This document shows, one piece after another, positions 17,680 to 25,109 of a stretch of DNA of 64,000 nt. Made by a program: the position numbers and the translations under genes. The notes under the pieces are model-generated. The model did not search any database, was not told the origin of the DNA, and was given only the letters and a program-made list of their open reading frames with translations. The number at the start of each line of letters is the position of its first letter. The first letter of the stretch is position 1. The DNA is from Microbacterium terregens (GTDB lineage: Bacteria > Actinomycetota > Actinomycetes > Actinomycetales > Microbacteriaceae). The stretch spans positions 682,001 to 746,000 of the forward strand of contig NZ_BAAAWH010000001.1 in the NCBI RefSeq assembly GCF_039534975.1, written 5' to 3'.

Positions 17680-18342
17680 TCACCCCGCAGGGTCTGTGAG
17701 CTCCCGATTGAGGGTCATCCAGTTCACGCGGCTGAGTTCGGCGGCGCCCTCCGCGTCGCCGGCTGCCGCCCGCTCGATGATCTCTCGGTGCTGCTGCACG
17801 GAGTCGCGGCCCGCCATCGATGCGAATCGCTGCCGTTCGGCGCGCCGGATGAGCGGCGTGACCTGCTCGAGCACCTCGGCGATCATCGCGTTGCCGCTGG
17901 CGTGGACGAGTACTCCGTGGAACTCGTCGTCCGATCGCATCGCCGAGTCCACGTCGAGAGCCTCGAGTGCCGTCGCGAACCGTTCGTTCGCGCTCTCCAT
18001 GGCGGTCAGGTCCCTCTGCGCCAGGGCGGGGACGGCCGATCGCGCGGCGAGTTCGTGCATTGCGGCGGCGACGCTCTGCGCATTGCTGATGTTCTTCGGA
18101 TCCGTCGGCGCGACGGTGGTCGCGCGCCCGGGTTGGGCGATCACGAGGCCCGCCTGCGCGAGGCGCAGGAGGGCCTCCCGAATGGGGGTGCGGCTCACTC
18201 CGAGCCATGCCTCGAGCTCCTGATCACGCAGCCGCTCGCCAGGCTCGAAGCTCCCGTCGACGATCGCATCGCGCAGCGACCGATACACGTCATCGCGCAG
18301 GAGGGAGCGAGCGAGCATGTTGCTGGAGGAGGGAATCGGCAT
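17680..18342 (-). CDS. GntR/FadR-type transcriptional regulator (FCD domain)
   Basis: A 220-residue regulator. It has an N-terminal winged helix (residues ~15-75: VYRSLRDAIVDGSFEPGERL, then LGVSRTPIREALLRL) and a C-terminal FCD ligand domain with probable metal ligands in DDEFHGVLVHASGN and QHREII. FCD regulators usually control catabolism of organic acids or amino acids. No catabolic operon is attached; the nearest genes are the mod operon and, divergently, a small protein. It has no ribosome site, and a -10 TAGAAT lies six bases before the ATG, so it is probably leaderless. A GATAT-TGC-ATATC palindrome overlaps the promoter. Confidence 0.9.
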   Translation of the reverse strand: MPIPSSSNMLARSLLRDDVYRSLRDAIVDGSFEPGERLRDQELEAWLGVSRTPIREALLRLAQAGLVIAQPGRATTVAPTDPKNISNAQSVAAAMHELAARSAVPALAQRDLTAMESANERFATALEALDVDSAMRSDDEFHGVLVHASGNAMIAEVLEQVTPLIRRAERQRFASMAGRDSVQQHREIIERAAAGDAEGAAELSRVNWMTLNRELTDPAG

Positions 18343-18348
18343 CCGGAC

Positions 18349-18375
18349 ATTCTACCGTCTTGGATATTGCATATC
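18349..18375 (-). promoter_or_regulatory. Leaderless promoter with palindromic operator of the GntR gene
   Basis: -10 box TAGAAT (minus strand, 18349-18354) six bases from the ATG. The perfect inverted repeat GATAT-TGC-ATATC (18363-18375) covers the spacer/-35 zone. It is an AT-rich island in GC-rich DNA and fits autorepression. Confidence 0.5.
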
Positions 18376-18497
18376 GTGGCGCCGCGCGGCGCCCGGGTGC
18401 GGTTCACCCGCACCTCGTGCGACACGTCATCCGCGGCGCGGGGGCGCCAGAAGGGCACAATGACGCCTTTCGTCGGAGGGGCGCCTATGGTGACAGA

Positions 18498-18848
18498 GTG
18501 GGGACTCTCTATTACGGTGAATCGACTGCGATTCACGTCGACGACCGCGCGCTGGCGCATCTGAAGGTCGTCATCGCCACGAAGCTGCGGCGAAGCGAGA
18601 GCTTCACGCTGACGTGGCAGCACCCCGACGATCAGCCGCGCGGGCGCAGCACCATCTGGCTGCAGCCGTCGATTCCGTTGCGTTTCGTCTTCGACGACCC
18701 CGAGCCGGCAGAACTCAGCCGGCCGTGGATCGAAGAGCTCGCCAACTCCGCCAATTCCTCGGGCGGCATCACCCTCATCGCCGAGCATTTCGACGTCGCG
18801 GTCGACGCGTCGCAGACCGCAGCGCCAGCCGCGCTGACCGTGGGCTGA
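18498..18848 (+). CDS. Small conserved actinobacterial protein, paralogue 1 of 3
   Basis: A 116-residue protein starting GTG, MGTLYYGESTAIHVDDRALA. It is nearly identical in its central ~90 residues to the protein at 54097-54576 and clearly related to the one at 53759-54073. Conserved blocks are HLKVVIATKLRRSESF, RGRSTIWLQPSIPLRF and RPWIEELANSANSSGGI. I believe such proteins are sometimes labelled 'ATP-dependent DNA ligase' in databases, but no ligase motif (KxDG) is present. The function is unknown. The transcript looks leaderless (TATGGT, 6 nt, GTG). Confidence 0.82.
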   Translation: MGTLYYGESTAIHVDDRALAHLKVVIATKLRRSESFTLTWQHPDDQPRGRSTIWLQPSIPLRFVFDDPEPAELSRPWIEELANSANSSGGITLIAEHFDVAVDASQTAAPAALTVG

Positions 18849-18906
18849 GCCCGCTCGAGGCCCTGCTGAGTCTCGTCCGCCCTACGTGCTTTTCGTCTCG
18901 GCCGCT

Positions 18907-20118
18907 TCAGCGGAGCGGGACGATGCCCTGGGTGTCGCGGGGGAAGGTGGCGAGGACCTCCGCGGGGATGTTCAGGTGCTGGCTCACCAGCGCGGGCGGC
19001 AGGTGGCCGAGCCACTGGGCGAGGGAGACCTCTTCGTAGTGGTCGCTGCGGAACACCTCGATGTACTGCAAGACGTCATCGCCGGTGTTCTCCACATAGT
19101 GGCCGAGGTTGCGACCCACGACGGCGACGTCGCCGGGGCGGAAGTCGGTCGTGGTGGCATGTGGGCCGGTGTTGAACACGGTCATTCGGGCGGACCCGCG
19201 CAGAAAGTACCCCCACTCGTCGGCGTTGGGGTGCCAGTGCAGTTCCCTCATCGAGCCGGGGTTGATGGTCACCAGCGCCGCGGCGACGGTATTCGAGGCG
19301 GGGAAGGTGGTCGAATCGGCGATCTGGATGCTGCCCCCGCTGTTGGTGTGCACCGGCTGTGTGCGGGAGAGACGGAATATCACCGGTTCCGTGCCCCACT
19401 GCACCCCGGCAGCGGCTTGGTCTGCTTCCAGGTCTCCGGGGACCTCGCCGGGGAAGATCCACAGGTTGTGCAGGGGGATGTCCTTGAAAACCTCTTGGGC
19501 GACACCGAAATTCTTGGCCAGCACCTCCGGTGGTGTGTGCGCGAACCAGTCGGTGAGCAGCAGCGTGTTGCTCTCGGACTGTGCGCCGTCATCGAAGGCG
19601 AGGACGAACTCCGCCCCGTCCGGTCCCAGCCCCTGCAGTGAATGCGGCAGGCCGGCGGGGAAGAACCACAGGTCGCCTTCCTCGACGTCCTCCACGCTGG
19701 GCAGGCCGGTGCGGCTGAGGGTGGTCACGCGGCAGCGGCCGCGGGTCATGATCGCCCACTCCGCTGTCTGATGCCAGTGCAGCTCCCGGATGCCGCCGGC
19801 CTCCAGGTACATGTTCACTCCGGCGATCTCGTCCGAGATCGCGAAGTCCGCACCGGTAACCTCTCGCGCCCACCCGCCGCGCTGTATCCGGCGGGGCGCG
19901 ATGTTGAACGAGGACCAGAAGAACGGCTGGGTGCTGATGTCGGTCGCCGGCGCGGTGATCTGGTTCGGGAACTGCCCCTCGATCACCGGGTTCTGCGGAC
20001 CCGTCATCACCGTGCTGGCCGGATCCCCGGCCGTGTTGACGATTCCCTCCGGCGGCAGATCCGGATTTCCGAACACCGGCTCCTCGTGCTGGGGCGCAGC
20101 AGCACCACTCGAGTCCAT
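18907..20118 (-). CDS. Bicupin oxalate decarboxylase family protein
   Basis: A 403-residue protein with two cupin domains. Each has the Mn-binding His-x-His...Glu...His set: RELHWHQTAEWAIMTRG with GLPHSL in the first, RELHWHPNADEWGYFLRG with NLGHYVENTG in the second. This is the OxdC/OxdD pattern; such enzymes convert oxalate to formate and CO2 with Mn and O2. There is no signal peptide, so it is cytoplasmic. It is single-gene, divergent from an alpha/beta hydrolase. The molybdenum genes and the formate-dehydrogenase-like protein in the window could handle the formate, but linkage is inferred. Confidence 0.9.
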   Translation of the reverse strand: MDSSGAAAPQHEEPVFGNPDLPPEGIVNTAGDPASTVMTGPQNPVIEGQFPNQITAPATDISTQPFFWSSFNIAPRRIQRGGWAREVTGADFAISDEIAGVNMYLEAGGIRELHWHQTAEWAIMTRGRCRVTTLSRTGLPSVEDVEEGDLWFFPAGLPHSLQGLGPDGAEFVLAFDDGAQSESNTLLLTDWFAHTPPEVLAKNFGVAQEVFKDIPLHNLWIFPGEVPGDLEADQAAAGVQWGTEPVIFRLSRTQPVHTNSGGSIQIADSTTFPASNTVAAALVTINPGSMRELHWHPNADEWGYFLRGSARMTVFNTGPHATTTDFRPGDVAVVGRNLGHYVENTGDDVLQYIEVFRSDHYEEVSLAQWLGHLPPALVSQHLNIPAEVLATFPRDTQGIVPLR

Positions 20119-20246
20119 GGATCACCCTCTCGCTTGACCGGGCGTGTCGGTCATCGAGCAAATGCTCGCGGGGGTGCCCGGGGCCTATCGCTCGCCAGGG
20201 TAGGGCCGGTATAACTGGTTCGTCAACAGCCGAACAGGGGGAATAC

Positions 20247-20990
20247 GTGTCTGCGACATCCGAATCGACCGCTCCGCCGGATACCACCGGGGTCTCGGTG
20301 GCCCACAACGTCGTCATGGTGCACGGCGCGTACGCCGACGGCTCGTCCTGGGCCGACGTCATCACATTGCTGCAGGCCGCCGGCCTGAACGTCACATCGG
20401 TGCAGAATCCGCTGACGTCCCTCGAGGATGACGCGGCGGCCACGCGCCGCGCCCTCGACCTGCAGGACGGACCGACAGTGCTGGTCGGACATTCGTGGGC
20501 GGGAACGGTGATCAGCGAGACCGGCGACCACCCGAACGTGTCCGCGCTGGTCTTCGTCGCGGCGCGGGCGCCCGAGGCGGGGGAGGACTATGGGGCGCTG
20601 GCCGCACAATATCCGGCGCCGCCGGCCACCGCCGGGCTCGTCCACGCCAACGGATTCGCGCAGCTGAGCGAACAGGCCTTTCTGGACGACTTCGCCAACG
20701 GTGTCGAGCCCGCGCGCGCGAAGGTGCTGTATGCCGTTCAGGGCCGGATCTCGGACACGCTGTTCGCCTCGCGCACCACCGCGGCGGCCTGGCAGAACAA
20801 GCCCTGCTGGTACGCGGTGTCGCTTCAGGACCGGACGACGACGACCGACCTCGAGCGCTTCCTGGCCGCCAGAATGCACGCTACGACCGTCGAGCTCGAC
20901 AGCGGCCACCTCTCCCTCGTGACGCATCCGCACGAGATCGCTGAGCTCATTCTTCAGGCCTCGGGGCGTTCGAGCGATGCCGCGGCCTGA
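20247..20990 (+). CDS. Alpha/beta hydrolase
   Basis: A 247-residue alpha/beta hydrolase of the esterase/salicylate-esterase-like branch. It has an oxyanion-hole segment VMVHGAYADGSSW, the nucleophile elbow VGHSWAG and a catalytic His in DSGHLSLVTHP. The Asp is not pinned down. There is no secretion signal. The GTG start is preceded by AGGGGGAA. Substrate unknown. It is divergent from the oxalate decarboxylase over a 128-nt gap containing a TATAAC -10-like box. Confidence 0.88.
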   Translation: MSATSESTAPPDTTGVSVAHNVVMVHGAYADGSSWADVITLLQAAGLNVTSVQNPLTSLEDDAAATRRALDLQDGPTVLVGHSWAGTVISETGDHPNVSALVFVAARAPEAGEDYGALAAQYPAPPATAGLVHANGFAQLSEQAFLDDFANGVEPARAKVLYAVQGRISDTLFASRTTAAAWQNKPCWYAVSLQDRTTTTDLERFLAARMHATTVELDSGHLSLVTHPHEIAELILQASGRSSDAAA

Positions 20991-21071
20991 GGGTCTCTCG
21001 CAAACCGGCGATCTCGGGAGAGCGATCGGCGCGGTGGGGCGGCGCGGGGAGGAAACCGGGAGCGCACGGAG

Positions 21072-21815
21072 ATGACGATCGCTCGCTCGGACCCAGGCAC
21101 CCGGGTCACGACGTTCCCGTTCATGGAGCGTCCGATGGTCGGTATCCTGCTGGCAGCCATCGCGGGCATGCTGAACGCGTGGTCGCTCGCCGAGACGGGG
21201 ACCTTCGCGACGGTGCAGTCGGGCAATCTCGTGACCGCCGGCTACAGCCTCGCCATGGGCGACTGGTCCCACATCGCGCGAGCGCTCGCGTCGATCCTCT
21301 GCTTCGGACTCGGAGCCGGGGTCAATGCCATCGTGGTGACACTGCTGATCCGCAGCGGCCGGACGTACAGCGGTCCGGTGCTGTTCGTGCAGGCCGGTAT
21401 CATCCTCGTGCTCGGTGCACTTGCGACTGCGGGCGTGGCTCCGGCCATGGTCGTCGCGCTGGGGGTGAGCTTCGTGGCGGGGTCGCAGGGGAACGCCTTC
21501 CACCGCGACCACGGCATGCTGTACGGCAACATCGCGGTGACCTTCGTCGTGCAGTCGTTCTTCAGCCTGCTCGGCAGGGTTCTCGTGCCATCGAGCGCCG
21601 CCGGCCGCCGCGTCGACGCCCAGTCGGCGCTCATCTACGGGGGTGTGCTGATTGCTTTCGCGGCCGGCGCGGCGCTGGGGTTCCTCATCGACACGCTGTT
21701 CACGGCAGGGTCCCTGTGGGCTGCGGCGGGCATCACCCTGATCGTCGGGCTGATCGCCGTCACCAGGCGGGATCCTCAGTCGGTGGACCCGGCCCAGAAC
21801 GCCCCGACGCCGTAG
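21072..21815 (+). CDS. DUF1275 (YoaK) family membrane protein
   Basis: A 247-residue integral membrane protein with about six helices. It has the DUF1275 signature LNAWSLAETGTFATVQSGNLV near the N-terminus and FVAGSQGNAFHR mid-protein. Family members are uncharacterised inner-membrane proteins. GGAG lies upstream of the ATG. A small CTCACG-CGC-CGTGAG hairpin (21833-21847) follows the stop. Confidence 0.88.
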   Translation: MTIARSDPGTRVTTFPFMERPMVGILLAAIAGMLNAWSLAETGTFATVQSGNLVTAGYSLAMGDWSHIARALASILCFGLGAGVNAIVVTLLIRSGRTYSGPVLFVQAGIILVLGALATAGVAPAMVVALGVSFVAGSQGNAFHRDHGMLYGNIAVTFVVQSFFSLLGRVLVPSSAAGRRVDAQSALIYGGVLIAFAAGAALGFLIDTLFTAGSLWAAAGITLIVGLIAVTRRDPQSVDPAQNAPTP

Positions 21816-21858
21816 CGGGCAGCGGCAGCGAGCTCACGCGCCGTGAGGCTGCCCCTCC

Positions 21859-22002
21859 GCTCACCTGTCGCGAAGCGCGGGCGTCGCGGGCGTGTTGTGA
21901 CAGGGGAGCGTCCTCGGACGCGGGTGTTCGGTTGCTCGCCTGTCGCGAAGCGCGGGTGCGGCGGGCGTGTTGTGACAGGGGAGCAGCCTCGGACGCGGGT
22001 GG
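21859..22002. repeat. Two tandem 75-bp repeats, each with an inverted repeat
   Basis: Two copies, beginning at 21859 and 21934, share nearly the whole 75-bp unit. Each contains a 51-bp imperfect palindrome (21859-21909; 21934-21984) bounded by GCTC(A/G)CCTGTC and GACAGGGGAGC, followed by CCTCGGACGCGGGTG. It is non-coding and fills most of the 291-nt gap between genes; the remainder (22003-22106) holds the small gene's promoter and ribosome site. It looks like a REP/BIME-type element. Confidence 0.75.
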
Positions 22003-22106
22003 ACCCGTACACAGGCCTTGCCCCACTCCGGCTGCGGTCGTACTCTGGTCGCAGTTGCCCCCGGACCCTGGTCGACTCCACTGGTACTCACACCTCGGAG
22101 GACATC

Positions 22107-22262
22107 ATGGCCACATACCGGATCGAACCGGCATTCGACTCCGTCGACGTAGCGCTCGAGCGGTTCGACGAGGAGGCGATGCAGTTCGCGGGCAACCTCC
22201 CTGACGCGGGTGCACCCGCGTCCGCATCAACGGACGAACGGCATTCCGAGCAGCACGCCTGA
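22107..22262 (+). CDS. Small hypothetical protein (51 aa)
   Basis: ATG with a strong ribosome site (CGGAGGAC) upstream. The product is acidic, with IEPAFDSVDVALERFDEEAM likely forming one amphipathic helix and a disordered Ala/Pro/Ser tail. I recognise no family. Codon bias fits a real gene. It lies between a tandem palindromic repeat and a DUF1918 gene. Confidence 0.55.
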   Translation: MATYRIEPAFDSVDVALERFDEEAMQFAGNLPDAGAPASASTDERHSEQHA

Positions 22263-22344
22263 CCCCCTGCGAGCGAACGCCCGGCATTGGGGGCCTCGTC
22301 TGGGGCAAGCGCGCGCGTTATCCTGACGCTGGAGGTGTTCGACG

Positions 22345-22530
22345 ATGCACGCAATTGTGGGTGACCGCGTCCGAATCCATGGACGCACGGTCGGTGCGGC
22401 GGAGCGAGTGGGTGAAGTGATCGAGGTGCGTGGCAGCGAGGAGAGTCCGCTGCTGGTCGTGCGGTACGACGACGGCCACGAGACCATCCTCTCGCCCGGG
22501 GGCGACTGCGAGATCTTGCACGCCGGCTGA
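22345..22530 (+). CDS. DUF1918 domain protein
   Basis: A 61-residue single-domain protein of the DUF1918 family: MHAIVGDRVRIHGRTVG, then GEVIEVRGSEESPLLVVRYDDGHE. It is a small SH3-like beta-barrel common in actinobacteria; function unknown. A TATCCT -10 box and GGAGGTG ribosome site lie upstream. Convergent with dinB. Confidence 0.88.
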   Translation: MHAIVGDRVRIHGRTVGAAERVGEVIEVRGSEESPLLVVRYDDGHETILSPGGDCEILHAG

Positions 22531-22541
22531 GGGCGGGAGGC

Positions 22542-23657
22542 TCACCATCCGCTGCGCGTCGGCGAGTGGCCCTCACGCGCGTCGTCCGGCATCGCCATCT
22601 CCGCACGGACTCCGAGAAGACGGAGCGGTCGATCACGGTCGATCTTCTCGACCAGTTCCATCGTCTTGCCCACCACGGTGGCGCGGTCGAAGGTGGGCGC
22701 GATCTTCTTCGTGAACGTCTTGGTCGAAAACGGTGCGTAACGCACCTTGAGCCCGAGGCCGACGACGGGTCGTCCCTCGGCTGCGACATCGTCGAGCACC
22801 TGCTCGAGCAGCTCGCGTGCCGCTTGCTCGATGTCGGCGCGGTCGCTGAGGTTCTGCTGGAAGGTGGTCTCCCTGCCGTGCCCGCGCGCCACCCACGGGG
22901 CGTCGTCGACGATGCTCGCGCCGTCGCCTCTGCCCAGCTGCACGTACCAGGGACCCATGCGCGGGCCGAACTCCGCCCTCAGGCTCTCCGGGTCGGTGGA
23001 GGCCAGCTCAGCCACCGTGAGGATTCCCAAGCCCGCCAACCGCTTCGAGATCTTGCTGCCCACGCCCCAGAGATCGATCGTGGGGCGTGCTCCCATCACC
23101 TCGAGCCAATTCTCGGCGGTGAGGCGGAACACGCCGCGCGGCTTGCCGAAGCCGGTCGCGACCTTCGCGCGGACGAGGGTGTCGCCGATGCCCACGCTGC
23201 AGTGCAGATCCGTGTTCTCCAGCACGGCGTGCTGCAGGCGACGCGCATACGCCTCGGGGTCGTCGGTCTCGATCCCGATGAACGCCTCATCCCACCCCAG
23301 CACCTGCACGATCGCACCGGGCTGCGCCCGCAGCGTCGTCATCACCTGCTCGGATGCCGCGGTGTAGGCCCCGGCATCCACCGGAAGGATCACGGCCTCC
23401 GGCGCCTTCCGTGCGGCAAGGCGCAGCGGCATCCCGGACCCGACTCCGAACTCGCGTGCCTCGTAAGAGGCGGTGGATACGACGGCGCGCTCGGTCGGGT
23501 CGCCCCGGCCCCCGACGATCAGCGGCTTGCCGGCCAGTTCGGGATGCCGCAGCACTTCGACCGCGGCGATGAACTGGTCGAGATCGACGTGCAGCACCCA
23601 CGGGCGACGGTCCTGGATCATGCGGATAGTCTGCGACCTCACCGCGCGTGTCGCCAT
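22542..23657 (-). CDS. dinB: Y-family DNA polymerase IV (DinB2-like, non-aromatic steric gate)
   Basis: A 371-residue translesion polymerase. The palm carries the metal ligands in HVDLDQF (Asp25) and GWDEAFIGI. The helix-hairpin-helix thumb (PTIDLWGVGSKISKRLAGLGI) and a little-finger domain (~255-355) follow. The residue that is the aromatic steric gate in E. coli Pol IV (second Phe of DCFF) is Ile30 here (DQFI). M. smegmatis DinB2, with Leu at this place, readily inserts ribonucleotides. There is no C-terminal beta-clamp peptide that I can identify with confidence. The ATG at 23657 has no clear ribosome site; Met13 is an alternative. Confidence 0.9.
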   Translation of the reverse strand: MATRAVRSQTIRMIQDRRPWVLHVDLDQFIAAVEVLRHPELAGKPLIVGGRGDPTERAVVSTASYEAREFGVGSGMPLRLAARKAPEAVILPVDAGAYTAASEQVMTTLRAQPGAIVQVLGWDEAFIGIETDDPEAYARRLQHAVLENTDLHCSVGIGDTLVRAKVATGFGKPRGVFRLTAENWLEVMGARPTIDLWGVGSKISKRLAGLGILTVAELASTDPESLRAEFGPRMGPWYVQLGRGDGASIVDDAPWVARGHGRETTFQQNLSDRADIEQAARELLEQVLDDVAAEGRPVVGLGLKVRYAPFSTKTFTKKIAPTFDRATVVGKTMELVEKIDRDRPLRLLGVRAEMAMPDDAREGHSPTRSGW

Positions 23658-23667
23658 GACGGCATTT

Positions 23668-24345
23668 CTACTCGGACTCCACGGACGTCGTGTGATGCGG
23701 CGTCCCCACCGGCTTGGATTCGCTCGAGCCGCGCTGCCTCAGATAGATGGCGAACGCGACCATGGCGCCGACCGCCAGGAACTCCGACTGCCAGTTCTGC
23801 AGCGTGCGATTCCAGAACTCCGGCGAGACGATGTACTCCAGCCACGTCTCGGCGGCCACCCCGTGCTGGGCGTTCTCGTCGTTGGCGACCACCAGGCCAC
23901 CGAGCGACTGGGCGAGCCAGGACAGCACGAAGATCGCCCCCATCACGAGCAGGAGCGAGTTCGAGTACACCGCACGCCGCCACCCTCCGACCCTCGCCCA
24001 CAGCGGAGAGTCGTCTCGCGCGTGGCGCCCGACGGCCTGTTCCGCGTCCGAGCCGGTGCCTTGGTCGCCGGGCCTCTTCGACTCCGGCGAGCCTCGTTGG
24101 ACGAACCAGATCGTCGCGAAGATGAACAGGAAGAACTGGAGGAATTCGGACTGCCAATTCTCGGCGACATCGACCAGGAACGCCGACGACGTGACGAACT
24201 GAACGTATGAGACGGCCGGCTGCCCATGCATGACCAGCTCTTCGTTGTTGTTCGCGTGGCCGGCGATCGACTGTCCGATGAGCGCGGCGACGAAGAGGAC
24301 CAGGAAGAAGACACTCAGTCCGTTGTCGCGAAGGAAGCTGCGCAC
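23668..24345 (-). CDS. DUF6766-type membrane protein with internal repeat
   Basis: A 225-residue protein with four hydrophobic segments in two similar halves. Each half has a helix, then a soluble segment ending near NWQSEFL, then a second helix and a QRGS-ES-KP tail (ENWQSEFLQFFLF... / QNWQSEFLAVGAM...). It is an uncharacterised inner-membrane family. The GTG start at 24345 lies one base beyond the stop of a 37-residue membrane protein gene, implying translational coupling. Confidence 0.8.
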   Translation of the reverse strand: MRSFLRDNGLSVFFLVLFVAALIGQSIAGHANNNEELVMHGQPAVSYVQFVTSSAFLVDVAENWQSEFLQFFLFIFATIWFVQRGSPESKRPGDQGTGSDAEQAVGRHARDDSPLWARVGGWRRAVYSNSLLLVMGAIFVLSWLAQSLGGLVVANDENAQHGVAAETWLEYIVSPEFWNRTLQNWQSEFLAVGAMVAFAIYLRQRGSSESKPVGTPHHTTSVESE

Positions 24346-24346
24346 G

Positions 24347-24460
24347 TCAATGACCGGTCAACGGGATCGAGATCATCACCGCGAGTCCCGCGATGATGAT
24401 CCCCATCCAGGTCCAGAAGACCGCGCGCATCCCGATGGTGGTGTCCTGCTGCCGCCTCAT
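24347..24460 (-). CDS. 37-residue single-pass membrane protein
   Basis: ATG at 24460 with AAGGAG about ten bases upstream. The product begins MRRQQDTTIGMRAVF and then forms one hydrophobic helix (WTWMGIIIAGLAVMISIPL). It is too short for usual gene calls. Its stop is one base before the start of the larger DUF6766-type membrane protein, so the two are very likely co-translated and may interact. No family recognised. Confidence 0.65.
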   Translation of the reverse strand: MRRQQDTTIGMRAVFWTWMGIIIAGLAVMISIPLTGH

Positions 24461-24484
24461 GTCCGCCGCGCTCCTTTGCGTGTC

Positions 24485-24940
24485 CTACGGCTGAACGTCT
24501 CCCCGCCACGCGCCGCTCTCGGCTCCCCGGCTCTCGATGAACTCCTTGAAGTTCTTCAGGTCCTTCTTCACCGCGTGCGAGCCCGCGCCGACCAGTGAAC
24601 CGACCTTCTCCAGCAGGCCCTCGGGCTCCCAATCGAGCTGGACGGTGACGCGGCTGGTGGTGTCCGTGAGCTTGTGGAACGTGACGACGCCCGCGTGGTG
24701 GGTCTCGCCGCCCGTGCTGTGCCACGCGACGCGCTCGTCGGGGTGCTGCTCGGTGATCTCGGCGTCGAACTCCCGCTCCACGCCGCCCACCCGCACCTTC
24801 CAGTGCGTGTGCGTCTCGTCGAGCTGGGTGATCGATTCCACTTCGTCGAGGAACTCCGGAAAGTTCTCGAACTGGGTCCACTGGTTGTAGGCCGTGCGGA
24901 CCGGAACGTCGACATCGATGGTTTCGATGATCTGCACCAT
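24485..24940 (-). CDS. SRPBCC / polyketide cyclase-dehydrase family protein
   Basis: A 151-residue START-like protein beginning MVQIIETIDVDVPVRTAYNQW, the common 'coenzyme Q-binding / cyclase-dehydrase' form, with FEEFPEF-like NFPEFLDEV and a C-terminal helix (SHAVKKDLKNFKEFIESRG). These are hydrophobic-ligand-binding proteins; the ligand is unknown. The ribosome site AGGAGC precedes ATG. It probably shares a transcript with the two membrane proteins downstream. Confidence 0.88.
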   Translation of the reverse strand: MVQIIETIDVDVPVRTAYNQWTQFENFPEFLDEVESITQLDETHTHWKVRVGGVEREFDAEITEQHPDERVAWHSTGGETHHAGVVTFHKLTDTTSRVTVQLDWEPEGLLEKVGSLVGAGSHAVKKDLKNFKEFIESRGAESGAWRGDVQP

Positions 24941-25109
24941 GGGTGCTCCTCACTGATGGATCGGATGGGTCAGACCCATTCAGCCGCACCCGGGCCGATC
25001 CCGGGGAGGGGTTGACAGGGACGCCCGTAGTCGTGCCACTGCGGGAATGTCAAGCGCATGCGCTCGCGTCGCGCGGCGTCGTAGCCTCCAGAGAGGAGGC
25101 CACCATCCC

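Noticed and set aside
18498..18848. ATP-dependent DNA ligase
   Set aside because: The small protein lacks the nucleotidyltransferase KxDG motif and is far too short.
21859..22002. CRISPR array
   Set aside because: Only two units, the 'spacer' part is repeated too, and no cas gene is present.
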